From Bifidobacterium breve (GTDB lineage: Bacteria > Actinomycetota > Acidimicrobiia > IMCC26256), in NCBI GenBank assembly GCA_945907055.1, contig CAMDSG010000031.1:1-14607 (forward strand): a stretch of 14,607 nucleotides of DNA, in the 5' to 3' direction. The notes under the pieces were generated by a model. That model worked only from the letters and a program-made list of their open reading frames with translations. It was not told the DNA's origin and did not search any database. How positions within the stretch are numbered: position 1 is the stretch's first letter; each line of letters starts with the position of its first letter. This document shows positions 1-7,167 of this stretch, one piece after another. The position numbers and the translations under genes were made by a program.

Positions 1-16
1 TCGAACATATGTTCGA
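1..16. promoter_or_regulatory. LexA-binding SOS box (perfect palindrome) overlapping the HNH gene start codon
   Basis: The bases TCGAACATATGTTCGA form a perfect 16-bp palindrome. They match both the mycobacterial SOS box pattern TCGAAC-N4-GTTCGA and the Bacillus consensus CGAACATATGTTCG. The ATG of the downstream HNH gene (9-11) lies inside the right half. LexA bound here would cover the translation start region of the DNA, so the gene is expected to be silent until RecA triggers LexA cleavage after DNA damage. The first 8 bases leave no room for a normally spaced Shine-Dalgarno sequence, which hints at a leaderless transcript. The promoter would lie outside the window. Confidence 0.88.
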
Positions 17-1235
17 CAGACTTAGAGATGCCCACACAGAACTCCGATCCGCGATGACCGCAATAGATCTAGAAGTAATTGATGCTGCCGGTGCGCGCGA
101 GTTAGTTGCACTAGCCGATGACGTGCGCCGTAGCGGAGACGCCCTGCGCACTATCGCAGTTGGGCGCGTTGATTATGTTGGCGCCTGGAAGGGTGAGGGC
201 GCCAAGAATATCTCCGAGTGGCTAGCCACTGAGACTAAATGTGCCCAATATGAGGCCCAGTCTGTGGTGGTTCTCGCTGGTCAGCTCCAGCACCTACCCA
301 CTACCCAGGCAGCCCTCCTCTCCGGCGCACTCTCCAACACGCAGGCTGTCGAGGTAGCGCGCGGAGCGATAGTTGCCCCTAATACGGAGTCTCAACTCTT
401 GAACCTCGCGAAACATGTCACAGTACGCGATCTACGCGATGCAACCTCGCGTGTAGTTGCAGCCGCCACCGATGAAGCAGCTCGCCACAGACGAATACAT
501 CACAGTCGTTTCTTAAAGTCGTGGAGAGACCCCGATGGTGCGTTCATCATCAAAGGGCGCATGACGGTTGCTAACGGCGCGCTTGTAATGGCAGCACTCA
601 AACCACTCCAAGATGAGATCTTTAAGACAGCACGCACGAGTGGCAAACATGAAAGGCCTGAGGCCTACGCAGCCGATGCGCTACTGGCACTCTGCGAAAA
701 GGCTAATAACGCTGCCCCTGCAGCACGGCCGAGTGAAACTAAGGCAACCCGCCCTAACGCCGTGATCAATATTCGCATTGACATAGATGCCCTCAAACGT
801 GGACATACTGAGCATGGCGAGATATGCGAGATCGCCGGCGTTGGGCCAGTTCCAGTGGCTACTGCAACAGAGTATTTGGGCGAGGCCTTCTTGAAACTTC
901 TTGTAGTCGACGGTACAGACATCAGAACGATTGCACATATGGGTAGAGCAATACCGGCGAAGTTGCTTACCGCTCTCGAAGAACGCGACCGTGTTTGTCA
1001 GGTACCGACATGCGACATGAGCGTCGGACTAGAGATAGATCACATCAAACCATTCTCCGAGGGTGGTGCTGCATCCTTTGAGAACCTCGTGCGCCTCTGT
1101 AAACGCCACCACCTTCAAAAAACCCATGATGGTTATCGGCTCATGAGACGCGAACAAGAAGCGCGTGAGAGAGACGACGAGCAAGTGGGAGCCTGGGAGT
1201 GGCGGCGGCCGCCATCGCTTAGAGACACCGGGTAG
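9..1235 (+). CDS. DUF222/13E12-family HNH endonuclease, SOS-controlled
   Basis: This 408-residue protein has the two-part layout of the actinobacterial 13E12/DUF222 repeat family: a largely helical DUF222 region over about residues 20-300 and a C-terminal HNH nuclease domain over about 325-380. The HNH domain shows the zinc-binding pairs C330/C335 and C364/H367, the D344-H345 catalytic pair and N359, so it looks intact. The family is widespread and multicopy in Actinobacteria. Its members are presumed nucleases, but their biological role is unsettled. The start at 9 is preferred because the resulting MFDRL opening resembles family N-termini and the ATG sits in the SOS box. Met16 (ATG at 54) is an alternative but has no clear ribosome-binding site either. 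Mycobacterial relatives are known LexA-regulon members, so induction by DNA damage is inferred. The frame stays open for 73 codons after the TAG stop, with no recognisable domain. Confidence 0.9.
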   Translation: MFDRLRDAHTELRSAMTAIDLEVIDAAGARELVALADDVRRSGDALRTIAVGRVDYVGAWKGEGAKNISEWLATETKCAQYEAQSVVVLAGQLQHLPTTQAALLSGALSNTQAVEVARGAIVAPNTESQLLNLAKHVTVRDLRDATSRVVAAATDEAARHRRIHHSRFLKSWRDPDGAFIIKGRMTVANGALVMAALKPLQDEIFKTARTSGKHERPEAYAADALLALCEKANNAAPAARPSETKATRPNAVINIRIDIDALKRGHTEHGEICEIAGVGPVPVATATEYLGEAFLKLLVVDGTDIRTIAHMGRAIPAKLLTALEERDRVCQVPTCDMSVGLEIDHIKPFSEGGAASFENLVRLCKRHHLQKTHDGYRLMRREQEARERDDEQVGAWEWRRPPSLRDTG

Positions 1236-1398
1236 GAGCCGCTGGCAGGGAGCCAAGAGAGATCACGACGAGCAACCAAGCTGGGACCGAGCGAATCTAG
1301 AGAGAAGGCCGAGCAGAGTGGCTGGAACGCGCGACTCCTCAACTCGGTCGCCCTCACGGGCTTACCAACATCCTTAGAAACAGGCCTACCTACAGGCG

Positions 1399-1426
1399 GG
1401 CTAAGCCCCGAATACCGGGGTAAGCC
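1399..1426. terminator. GC-rich hairpin, possible (bidirectional) terminator
   Basis: Arms at 1406-1410 (CCCCG) and 1416-1420 (CGGGG) pair across the loop AATAC. An outer helix, GGCT (1399-1402) with AGCC (1423-1426), extends it across a small internal loop. It lies between the end of the HNH gene and the 3' end of the oppositely oriented tRNA-Tyr, where transcripts from both should end. The plus side is followed only by TCTT and no real U-tract is seen on either strand, so a terminator role is tentative. Confidence 0.35.
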
Positions 1427-1430
1427 TCTT

Positions 1431-1465
1431 ACATATTGCCCTGACATATTGCCCTGACATATTGC
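1431..1465. repeat. 13-bp tandem repeat, 2.7 copies
   Basis: The unit ACATATTGCCCTG occurs exactly at 1431-1443 and 1444-1456, then as a partial copy ACATATTGC at 1457-1465. It lies in non-coding DNA five bases beyond the 3' end of the tRNA-Tyr gene, so it would be part of that tRNA's 3' trailer. Replication slippage is the simplest origin. No function is apparent. Confidence 0.85.
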
Positions 1466-1470
1466 TTGAG

Positions 1471-1551
1471 TGGGCCCGGGAGGATTCGAACCTCCGTAGC
1501 TTACGCAGCTGGTTTACAGCCAGCCCCCTTTGTCCACTCGGGTACGGACCC
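1471..1551 (-). tRNA. tRNA-Tyr (GTA anticodon)
   Basis: The reverse strand folds into a class II tRNA of 81 nt. The acceptor arms GGGTCCG and CGGGCCC pair with one G-U, and the discriminator base is A. The anticodon stem GCTGG/CCAGC encloses the loop CTGTAAA, with anticodon GTA at 1515-1517. A 12-nt variable arm follows, then the T arm GGAGG-TTCGAAT-CCTCC. Anticodon and extended variable arm together identify bacterial tyrosine tRNA. CCA is not encoded (the sequence continues CTCAAG), so it must be added by nucleotidyltransferase. The gene is divergent from yajQ, with only 50 bp between the tRNA 5' end and the yajQ start codon. Confidence 0.96.
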
Positions 1552-1572
1552 AATGAGGCGTAGAGTAGCGCA

Positions 1573-1602
1573 CGGATAAGCGACCACTTCTAGGGAGAAC
1601 AA
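1573..1602 (-). promoter_or_regulatory. Candidate promoter for tRNA-Tyr, overlapping the yajQ start
   Basis: Reading on the minus strand, TTGTTC (1602-1597) and TATCCG (1578-1573) are separated by 18 bp and would start transcription about 15 nt before the tRNA 5' end. Each hexamer matches the sigma-70-like consensus only partly, so this is a weak call. Its position would place the -35 element on the yajQ ribosome-binding site and start codon. Confidence 0.3.
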
Positions 1603-2090
1603 TGCCAAGTTTCGATGTCGTCTCAGAGATTGATATGCAGGAGCTGCGAAATGCCATTGATCAGGCACAACGCGAGCTCACAACCCGGTTCGATTTCAAG
1701 GGGACCGACTCCTCCATTGAGTTAAAGGACAAGGCCATCATCCTCAACACTGAGAGCGAGCAGCGGCTCCAGGCGCTCGTGCAGGTACTCGAGGAGAAGC
1801 TCGTAAGGCGCAAAGTCTCACTCAAGTCGCTCTCATACGGGAAGGTCGAGGAGGCCACTAAGGGGCGTGCCCGCCAGAGTGTCGCTCTCGTCGAAGGCAT
1901 TAGCGACGACAAGGCGCGCGACATCGGCAAGTTTGTAAAAGGCCTACCTTTAAAGGGTATTCAGCACCAAGTGCAGGGCAACCAGTTGCGAATTATCGGG
2001 AAGAAACGCGACGACCTTCAGGAGACAATCGCTGCGCTTACCGAGCACGACTTCGGCGTGCCTCTGCAGTTCAATAATTTCCGCGACTGA
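1602..2090 (+). CDS. yajQ: YajQ family nucleotide-binding protein (UPF0234/DUF520)
   Basis: This 162-residue cytoplasmic protein matches the YajQ family in length and along its whole sequence. It has the N-terminal MPSFDVVSEIDMQE block, RFDFKG at 29-34, the C-terminal QGNQLRIIGKKRDDLQ segment near 125-140 and the family's terminal signature LQFNNFRD. Family members have two ferredoxin-like domains and bind nucleotides or RNA. A Xanthomonas homologue is a cyclic-di-GMP effector, but the role in Actinobacteria is not established. A purine-rich AGGGAG (1592-1597) four bases before ATG supports this start. The gene is divergent from tRNA-Tyr and converges with the membrane protein gene on the other strand, with only 35 bp between the two stop codons. 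No terminator hairpin is visible in that gap. Confidence 0.95.
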   Translation: MPSFDVVSEIDMQELRNAIDQAQRELTTRFDFKGTDSSIELKDKAIILNTESEQRLQALVQVLEEKLVRRKVSLKSLSYGKVEEATKGRARQSVALVEGISDDKARDIGKFVKGLPLKGIQHQVQGNQLRIIGKKRDDLQETIAALTEHDFGVPLQFNNFRD

Positions 2091-2125
2091 ACCGAGCGGA
2101 TCCAAGCCGTAAATTAGTTAGAGAC

Positions 2126-4543
2126 CTACTGAGCAGAGACGAGGGACTCGCGCTTGCGATCTAAGGCCAAGAAGGCCAGGACCGCAACCCCGTACATGCA
2201 TAGGGCTGTGATCTGGACCACCTGAAACCCGTAGGCCATGGCAAGAATGGTGGTAGTTACAGAGCCAATTACGGAGAAGAACCCGTTTACAGCCCAACCC
2301 CATGCCACATACTCATCCGGGTGCGGGCCGAGCCCTGAGACGACCCCGAGGCCCAGCGGCATGAACATGCCCAAGCAGAGCCCAAGAGGGGCGAGCAGAA
2401 CAACGGTTACAACAACCCGAATCCCGAAGGCTGCCGGTAGGAGCGCATCGGTAATGGGGTCAAGGGCGAATAGGTAGAAGACGCCTAGGACCGCCAAAGC
2501 GGCACCGCTAGTAATGACTGCGCGGCGAGGCGAGGCTGCGAACCTCTTACTTAGTAGCGCCCCTAAACCTGTGAAGACCAAGATCGATGCGAGGGTAACG
2601 GTCAGGGAATAGGTGGGGTATCCAAGGAATCTCACGAGTCGCTGAATCATGGAGATCTCATAGAGCATGAACCCGAGGCCAAGGGCAGCGAAGTAGAGCG
2701 CAGAGCGCCCCTTGGCTGGTAGCGCCCTCCACTCCTTCCTTACAAAAATAAATGGAGCGAGTAGGAAGAGTGTGGCGTAACCGATCGCTACAAGGAGTAG
2801 CAGGAGCAGCACTCTCTCGCCGATTACATCCTCGGGGTTATTCGTTGAGAAGGGCTGAGTGATATTTGAGAGCACCGATCCGAACCCTGAGAAGTGCCAG
2901 AAGAACGGGCGATCGTCCTGGACTGCAAATATCTCGCGTGGATATCTTGCAGCGATGGCGTTAGCGGCTTCACTCGATGGAGCGGCCGCGAGCTTCCCGA
3001 CGATTCCTCCGTCGGTATAACCCCCCGGAGCATAGGCAACGCCAGCGAGCGGAACAGTCGGTACGGCAGCGTTGAGACGTGCAACTTCCTCTGGTGTAAA
3101 TGGAGTGCGCTTCACCATGATTGTTGAGAGGTCGCCAGTTTTGTTCGTGACAAACGACGAGACGATGATGTGCTGCGAAGGATCATCCACGCCGATCTTG
3201 GAGAGCGCATCGCGCGCGGTCATAACATAACGAGCCGTGCGACTCGGTCGCCCGACGTAATCAAGTTCACCGAACTGAACAACCATGATTCCATCGTTTG
3301 TTAGATGCTTCAAAGATTCGGCAATCATCTCAGAGGTATAGAGATACGACTCTGAGAGAACAAACGCGCCGGATGATGCAGCGTTGCTTGCCGCATAGGA
3401 GTCTGGGGCTACGTACCAGACGAGGTTGTACTTGTCTTTGCTGCGAAAAATAAAGGAGCGCCCATCACCTTGGTGAATTTTTACTCCAGGTTGATTCGGT
3501 AGATCTCCGGAGAACTCTCGCAACTCATCTTTGAGCAACCCAACCGTTATGGGGTTGAGCTCAACGCCCTCGATCCTGGGGGACTTGAAGTGCAGCGCAG
3601 CAACTATCTCGTTGCCGCCGGCCGATCCGATGATCAATGTATGTGCAGGGGGCTCCCCGTGAACTCGAAACGGAAGAACTCTTGGATCGGTGTCGTACTC
3701 CGTAGCCGAGTCAGGGTCCCCATTGTATGGATGTATCCCTGAGCCGAAAGTACCGTCGTGCAGCAGGAGATAGTTATCAAAAATATTCACTGCATCGACC
3801 CTGAAGACTGGTCCCCACCCGCCTAACGCTTCCTTTGCCGGCTGTGCTTTACCGCCCTCAACCTGCACGTCGGGCAGCTTTACTACCTGAACGACCATGA
3901 GAAGGAGCAGGACTCCGAGTACCCCTGCAATAGCAGTCGAGACCCCAAGTCGCGGATTAGCGACTACTGCCGCGAGTGCCATAACAAGCGCTGCGAGCAT
4001 CACTACCTGCGGAGGCCCTAGCCACCAGATAAGAGGAATTGCTAATGCACACCCAAGTGCCGCACCGATCAAGTCTGAGAAGTAGAAGCGATTAACTCGA
4101 TCCTCTGCGCGCCCAAGAAGTACTGCAACGATCACACCGATCATGATGAACGCAGCGAAGAGAGTGAAGCAGATCGCTATTAACGCTCCGAGGTTTCGCC
4201 ATGAATCGCCAGTTCCGTAGTCCCAAATCTTGATTGTGTTGATCGGGATCCAAGAAATTACAAACTCACTCGCAGCAATCAGCACCGCTCCAACCAACGC
4301 GCAGATTGTGACGACGGTGTCGGTTGCAGCCTTGCGGAGGCGAGGCCACACAACGACAAAGATTCCACCTGAACCGATACCGAGAAGCGCTAGACCAAGG
4401 ACTAGATACGTGTAGTAGTACCAGAGTTTGAATGAGACAATGCGCGTGAAGGCAACCTCAAGGAGAAGCCCGGCAAGACTGATTAGGAAAATTGTCGCGA
4501 TGTGACGCGAGCGAGCAGCAAGCGGGTTACTCAAGGAAGTCAC
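2126..4543 (-). CDS. Polytopic membrane protein with internal spermidine-synthase-like domain
   Basis: This 805-residue protein has about seven hydrophobic segments at 14-223 and a soluble central region (about 240-560). A second membrane block of about seven segments follows at 577-793. The central domain resembles the Rossmann-fold SAM/dcSAM-binding core of polyamine aminopropyltransferases: HTLIIGSAGGNE (301-312), VELNP (327-331) and QGDGR (358-362). Where spermidine synthases carry a catalytic Asp in a DxxD motif after the fourth strand, this protein reads VWYVAPDS (375-382), so that first Asp is missing. Classical spermidine synthesis is therefore doubtful, although the family is usually annotated as a fused membrane/spermidine synthase-like protein. 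The start is GTG at 4543, only 3 nt after the HAD gene stop and without a clear Shine-Dalgarno, which suggests translational coupling. The true substrate is unknown. Confidence 0.85.
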   Translation of the reverse strand: MTSLSNPLAARSRHIATIFLISLAGLLLEVAFTRIVSFKLWYYYTYLVLGLALLGIGSGGIFVVVWPRLRKAATDTVVTICALVGAVLIAASEFVISWIPINTIKIWDYGTGDSWRNLGALIAICFTLFAAFIMIGVIVAVLLGRAEDRVNRFYFSDLIGAALGCALAIPLIWWLGPPQVVMLAALVMALAAVVANPRLGVSTAIAGVLGVLLLLMVVQVVKLPDVQVEGGKAQPAKEALGGWGPVFRVDAVNIFDNYLLLHDGTFGSGIHPYNGDPDSATEYDTDPRVLPFRVHGEPPAHTLIIGSAGGNEIVAALHFKSPRIEGVELNPITVGLLKDELREFSGDLPNQPGVKIHQGDGRSFIFRSKDKYNLVWYVAPDSYAASNAASSGAFVLSESYLYTSEMIAESLKHLTNDGIMVVQFGELDYVGRPSRTARYVMTARDALSKIGVDDPSQHIIVSSFVTNKTGDLSTIMVKRTPFTPEEVARLNAAVPTVPLAGVAYAPGGYTDGGIVGKLAAAPSSEAANAIAARYPREIFAVQDDRPFFWHFSGFGSVLSNITQPFSTNNPEDVIGERVLLLLLLVAIGYATLFLLAPFIFVRKEWRALPAKGRSALYFAALGLGFMLYEISMIQRLVRFLGYPTYSLTVTLASILVFTGLGALLSKRFAASPRRAVITSGAALAVLGVFYLFALDPITDALLPAAFGIRVVVTVVLLAPLGLCLGMFMPLGLGVVSGLGPHPDEYVAWGWAVNGFFSVIGSVTTTILAMAYGFQVVQITALCMYGVAVLAFLALDRKRESLVSAQ

Positions 4544-4546
4544 CGA

Positions 4547-5044
4547 TCAGTCGTAGTAGCCAGAGTGGATATAAACGCAGGGAACGCCTTCCTTGCGGAG
4601 CATCTCAACGTTGCGTCGATCGTCTTCAATGCCAAGGCGAATATCGAAACCAACGGCGCGCAGATCCCACAGAGAGCCTTGTTTGTACTCGCGAGCCAAT
4701 TCGTAGTCTCCCCATGCGCGCGTAATTAGTAGGTCCCAACGAATCCCGTATCGGTGAAGCCACCCGACCGTGAGGTGCGCTACGCGCTGAGGGCGCGCTG
4801 TAAGAAGCACAACACTCAAGTTCGGGTCGAGATTATCGAGCAGGACCTTTACCTCTTCAATAACCGGGTCGTCCCCACATGCCTCGAAGAAAGCATTCCA
4901 GTCGCGACGGGGCGCCTCTAAATAATGCTGCCGACTAACCGCGTCGGAGAGCACACCATCTATATCGACGAGCACTGCACCCCCTGGCTCGACTACACCA
5001 TCACGCCACTGCCAGTTCTCAGGCTGAATTGATAAACGCGTCAT
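4547..5044 (-). CDS. HAD-superfamily phosphatase-like protein
   Basis: This 165-residue soluble protein carries the haloacid dehalogenase motifs. Motif I is VDIDGVLSD, with D27 as likely nucleophile and D29 as general acid/base. Motif II is LLTARP, with T82. A lysine around K121 could serve motif III, and motif IV is the acidic GIEDDRR with D141/D142. There is no large cap insertion. The arrangement and the RDWNAFF segment after motif I resemble the phosphatase domain of T4-type polynucleotide kinases and related small nucleotide or nucleic-acid phosphatases. The substrate cannot be set from sequence. The ATG at 5044 overlaps the acs stop by one base (TAATG), and the membrane protein gene begins 3 nt after its stop, so it sits inside a co-translated unit. 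Acid phosphatase or 5'-nucleotidase activity are alternatives. Confidence 0.82.
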   Translation of the reverse strand: MTRLSIQPENWQWRDGVVEPGGAVLVDIDGVLSDAVSRQHYLEAPRRDWNAFFEACGDDPVIEEVKVLLDNLDPNLSVVLLTARPQRVAHLTVGWLHRYGIRWDLLITRAWGDYELAREYKQGSLWDLRAVGFDIRLGIEDDRRNVEMLRKEGVPCVYIHSGYYD

Positions 5045-7032
5045 TATTTTTGATTTTCCTCTAAGTCGTCTACTTCGTCGTCCTCGGCGTCAACAGAAAG
5101 GTAACGATCCTTAATGCGCGCTACTACGCCTGGGTCAGCAAGCGTAGTGGTATCCCCAAGAGTCTCATCATCGGCGACATTACGTAGCAGTCTTCGCATG
5201 ATCTTTCCGGAGCGAGTCTTGGGCAGGTCATCTGTAAAGAGAATTGACTTGGGCCTCGCAATTGCCCCGATCAGGTTGCCGACATGGATGCGCAGTTCCT
5301 TCTCAAGCGCCTTGCTCGGTGCGTGGTCATTCTTTAGAACAACAAATGCACTAATGGCTTGCCCCGTAGTCGGATCATGGACCCCAACCACGGCGGCCTC
5401 AGCTACTGCATGATGATCGACAAGAGCGCTCTCTACCTCGGCCGTTGAGATGTTATGCCCACTCACGAGCATCACGTCGTCGACCCTACCGAGGAGCCAC
5501 ATGTAGCCCTCATCATCGTAACGAGCACCATCGCCAGCAAAATAAAGCCCTGGGAATCTCGACCAGTACGTCTCTTGAAAGCGCTCGGGGTCTCCCCATA
5601 CGCCTCTTAGCATCGAAGGCCAAGGCTTCGTGAGTACTAGATACCCCCCGCCCGGGATTCCGACATGGCGCCCGTCGTCCCCGACAACATCTACTCCGAT
5701 ACCCGGCATCGCAAATGTCGCACTACCTGGCTTGAGTGTCGTTAGACCCGGTAATGGGCTAATCATCACCGCGCCCGTCTCAGTCTGCCACCAAGTATCG
5801 ACGATCGGCGTCTTACTGCCTCCGATCACATCGTGATACCAAATCCATGCCTCAGGATTAATCGGCTCACCAACACTCCCGAGAAGGCGCAGAGAAGTGA
5901 GATCGTGAGCGCCGGGGTACTCGACCCCCCACTTCATAAATGTACGGATTGCTGTTGGCGCCGTATAGAGAATCGTCACTGCGTATTTCTCGACAATTGC
6001 CCAGAAGCGATCCTTATCGGGGTAATCAGGTGTGCCTTCGTAGAGCACGCTCGTTGCTCTGTTCGCGAGCGGACCATAGACAATGTACGAATGCCCCGTT
6101 ACCCATCCACAATCAGCAGTGCACCAGTAAATATCTTCATCTGGGTGAATATCGAAGATGCTACGGAAGGTAGAGGTAACCCCGGTTAAGTAACCGCCGG
6201 TCGTGTGCATGATGCCTTTGGGCTTTGCAGTGGTACCACTGGTGTAGAGAATGAAGAGCAATTGCTCTGCATCCATAGGCTCAGGTACGCACTCTGGACT
6301 CTGGCGGTCTACTAGATCATGCCACCAGATATCTCTGCCGTCTGTCATTTCATTGCCGTGATCAGTACGACGAAGAACGATGCACTTCTCGATGGTCGGC
6401 GTATCTAATAGCGCCTCATCGACAATGTCTTTTAGCGCGACCACACCACCGCGACGCCAGGCTCCATCACAGGTGATGACGATCTTGGCCTCGGCATCAT
6501 TTATACGGCCTCGTAATGAGTCGGAGGAGAAGCCACCGAAGACAACCGAGTGCGCTGCGCCGATGCGCGCGCATGCCAGCATTGCGACAGTGAGTTCCGG
6601 CACCATCCCCATATAAATAGCAACACGGTCACCTCGCTGAACCCCTAACTCCTTGAGGGCATTGGCGCAGCGTGATACATCTTCAAGTAACTGAGAATAT
6701 GTAATTGCTCGCTCATCCCCGGGCTCGCCTTCCCAGAAAAATGCGACCTGTGATCCATGCCCAGACTCAATATGACGGTCAAGACAGTTATATGTGACAT
6801 TGAGTGTTCCATCAACGAACCACTTGGCATTCGGCGGATCCCAGTCGAGGACCTTGCTCCACTCGGTATCCCAGTGAAGAAGTTCCCGAGCTTGCCCTGC
6901 CCAATATGTCTCCGAGTCTGCATCTCCAGCATCGTGGAGCGAGGAGTCGCTTACGTTCGCTCGCGCAACAAACTCGGAGGACGGGGCAAAGTGGCGCAGC
7001 TCAGTTTGATGGGTCTCGATTGCATCGGACAT
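5044..7032 (-). CDS. acs: Acetyl-CoA synthetase (AMP-forming)
   Basis: This cytoplasmic enzyme of the ANL superfamily activates acetate with ATP and CoA to acetyl-CoA, AMP and PPi. Its 662 residues match the usual length of about 650. Visible core motifs are the phosphate-binding loop YTSGTTAKPKG (263-273), WWQTETG (414-420), whose Trp limits the pocket to short acyl chains, the hinge region AGDGARYDDEGY (499-510), GRVDD with SGHNIS, and PKTRSGK with catalytic K610. That lysine is the one acetylated by Pat-type enzymes in other bacteria. The start is ATG at 7032, with GGAG 9 nt upstream. The C-terminus ends in an acidic tail (about 646-659, mostly D and E). The gene is first of a tight unit with the HAD and membrane protein genes and probably has its own promoter in the 135-bp gap upstream. 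Confidence 0.97.
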   Translation of the reverse strand: MSDAIETHQTELRHFAPSSEFVARANVSDSSLHDAGDADSETYWAGQARELLHWDTEWSKVLDWDPPNAKWFVDGTLNVTYNCLDRHIESGHGSQVAFFWEGEPGDERAITYSQLLEDVSRCANALKELGVQRGDRVAIYMGMVPELTVAMLACARIGAAHSVVFGGFSSDSLRGRINDAEAKIVITCDGAWRRGGVVALKDIVDEALLDTPTIEKCIVLRRTDHGNEMTDGRDIWWHDLVDRQSPECVPEPMDAEQLLFILYTSGTTAKPKGIMHTTGGYLTGVTSTFRSIFDIHPDEDIYWCTADCGWVTGHSYIVYGPLANRATSVLYEGTPDYPDKDRFWAIVEKYAVTILYTAPTAIRTFMKWGVEYPGAHDLTSLRLLGSVGEPINPEAWIWYHDVIGGSKTPIVDTWWQTETGAVMISPLPGLTTLKPGSATFAMPGIGVDVVGDDGRHVGIPGGGYLVLTKPWPSMLRGVWGDPERFQETYWSRFPGLYFAGDGARYDDEGYMWLLGRVDDVMLVSGHNISTAEVESALVDHHAVAEAAVVGVHDPTTGQAISAFVVLKNDHAPSKALEKELRIHVGNLIGAIARPKSILFTDDLPKTRSGKIMRRLLRNVADDETLGDTTTLADPGVVARIKDRYLSVDAEDDEVDDLEENQK

Positions 7033-7167
7033 TCTTTAAAACTCCAGTTTTAGAGGCATGCGAACCACTTAGGCTCAGAGGATACCCCTGCGGAGATTGC
7101 TCCCATTAGTGGTCTCTGCGATTTTTTCAACACCCTCAAACTCACTTGGTAGAGAACGCCTAAATCG
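7033..7167 (-). promoter_or_regulatory. Intergenic region upstream of acs (probable promoter region)
   Basis: This 135-bp gap between the midA stop and the acs start is the largest between minus-strand genes in the window, so an acs promoter is likely here. A weak -10-like TATCCT can be read at 7084-7079, without a good -35. A small hairpin (GGAG-ATTG-CTCC, 7092-7103) lacks a T-run, so no convincing terminator for the nuo-midA transcript is seen. No cAMP-receptor-type site (TGTGA-N6-TCACA) was found by eye. Confidence 0.4.
7037..7052. repeat. 16-bp inverted repeat over the acs ribosome-binding site
   Basis: TAAAACTCCAGTTTTA has perfect 7-bp arms around a 2-bp centre. On the acs coding strand it contains the GGAG Shine-Dalgarno sequence and ends 5 nt before the acs ATG. 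The two-base centre disfavours a stable RNA hairpin, so if functional it is more likely a DNA operator for a dimeric regulator. No known operator consensus is recognised. Confidence 0.5.

Noticed and set aside
1133..1447. Minus-strand open frame of 104 codons across the HNH gene end and the non-coding gap
   Set aside because: It has low-complexity Ser/Arg-rich composition, no recognisable family and no ribosome-binding site, and half of it is antisense to a well-supported gene.
1471..1551. tRNA-Tyr 3' end as an integration (att) site for an element carrying the HNH gene
   Set aside because: No second copy of the tRNA 3' end, integrase or excisionase is seen in the window. The far side of the HNH gene is outside the window, so this cannot be supported.
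2091..2125. Possible bidirectional terminator between yajQ and the membrane protein gene
   Set aside because: The 35-bp gap has no stem of useful length and no T-tract.
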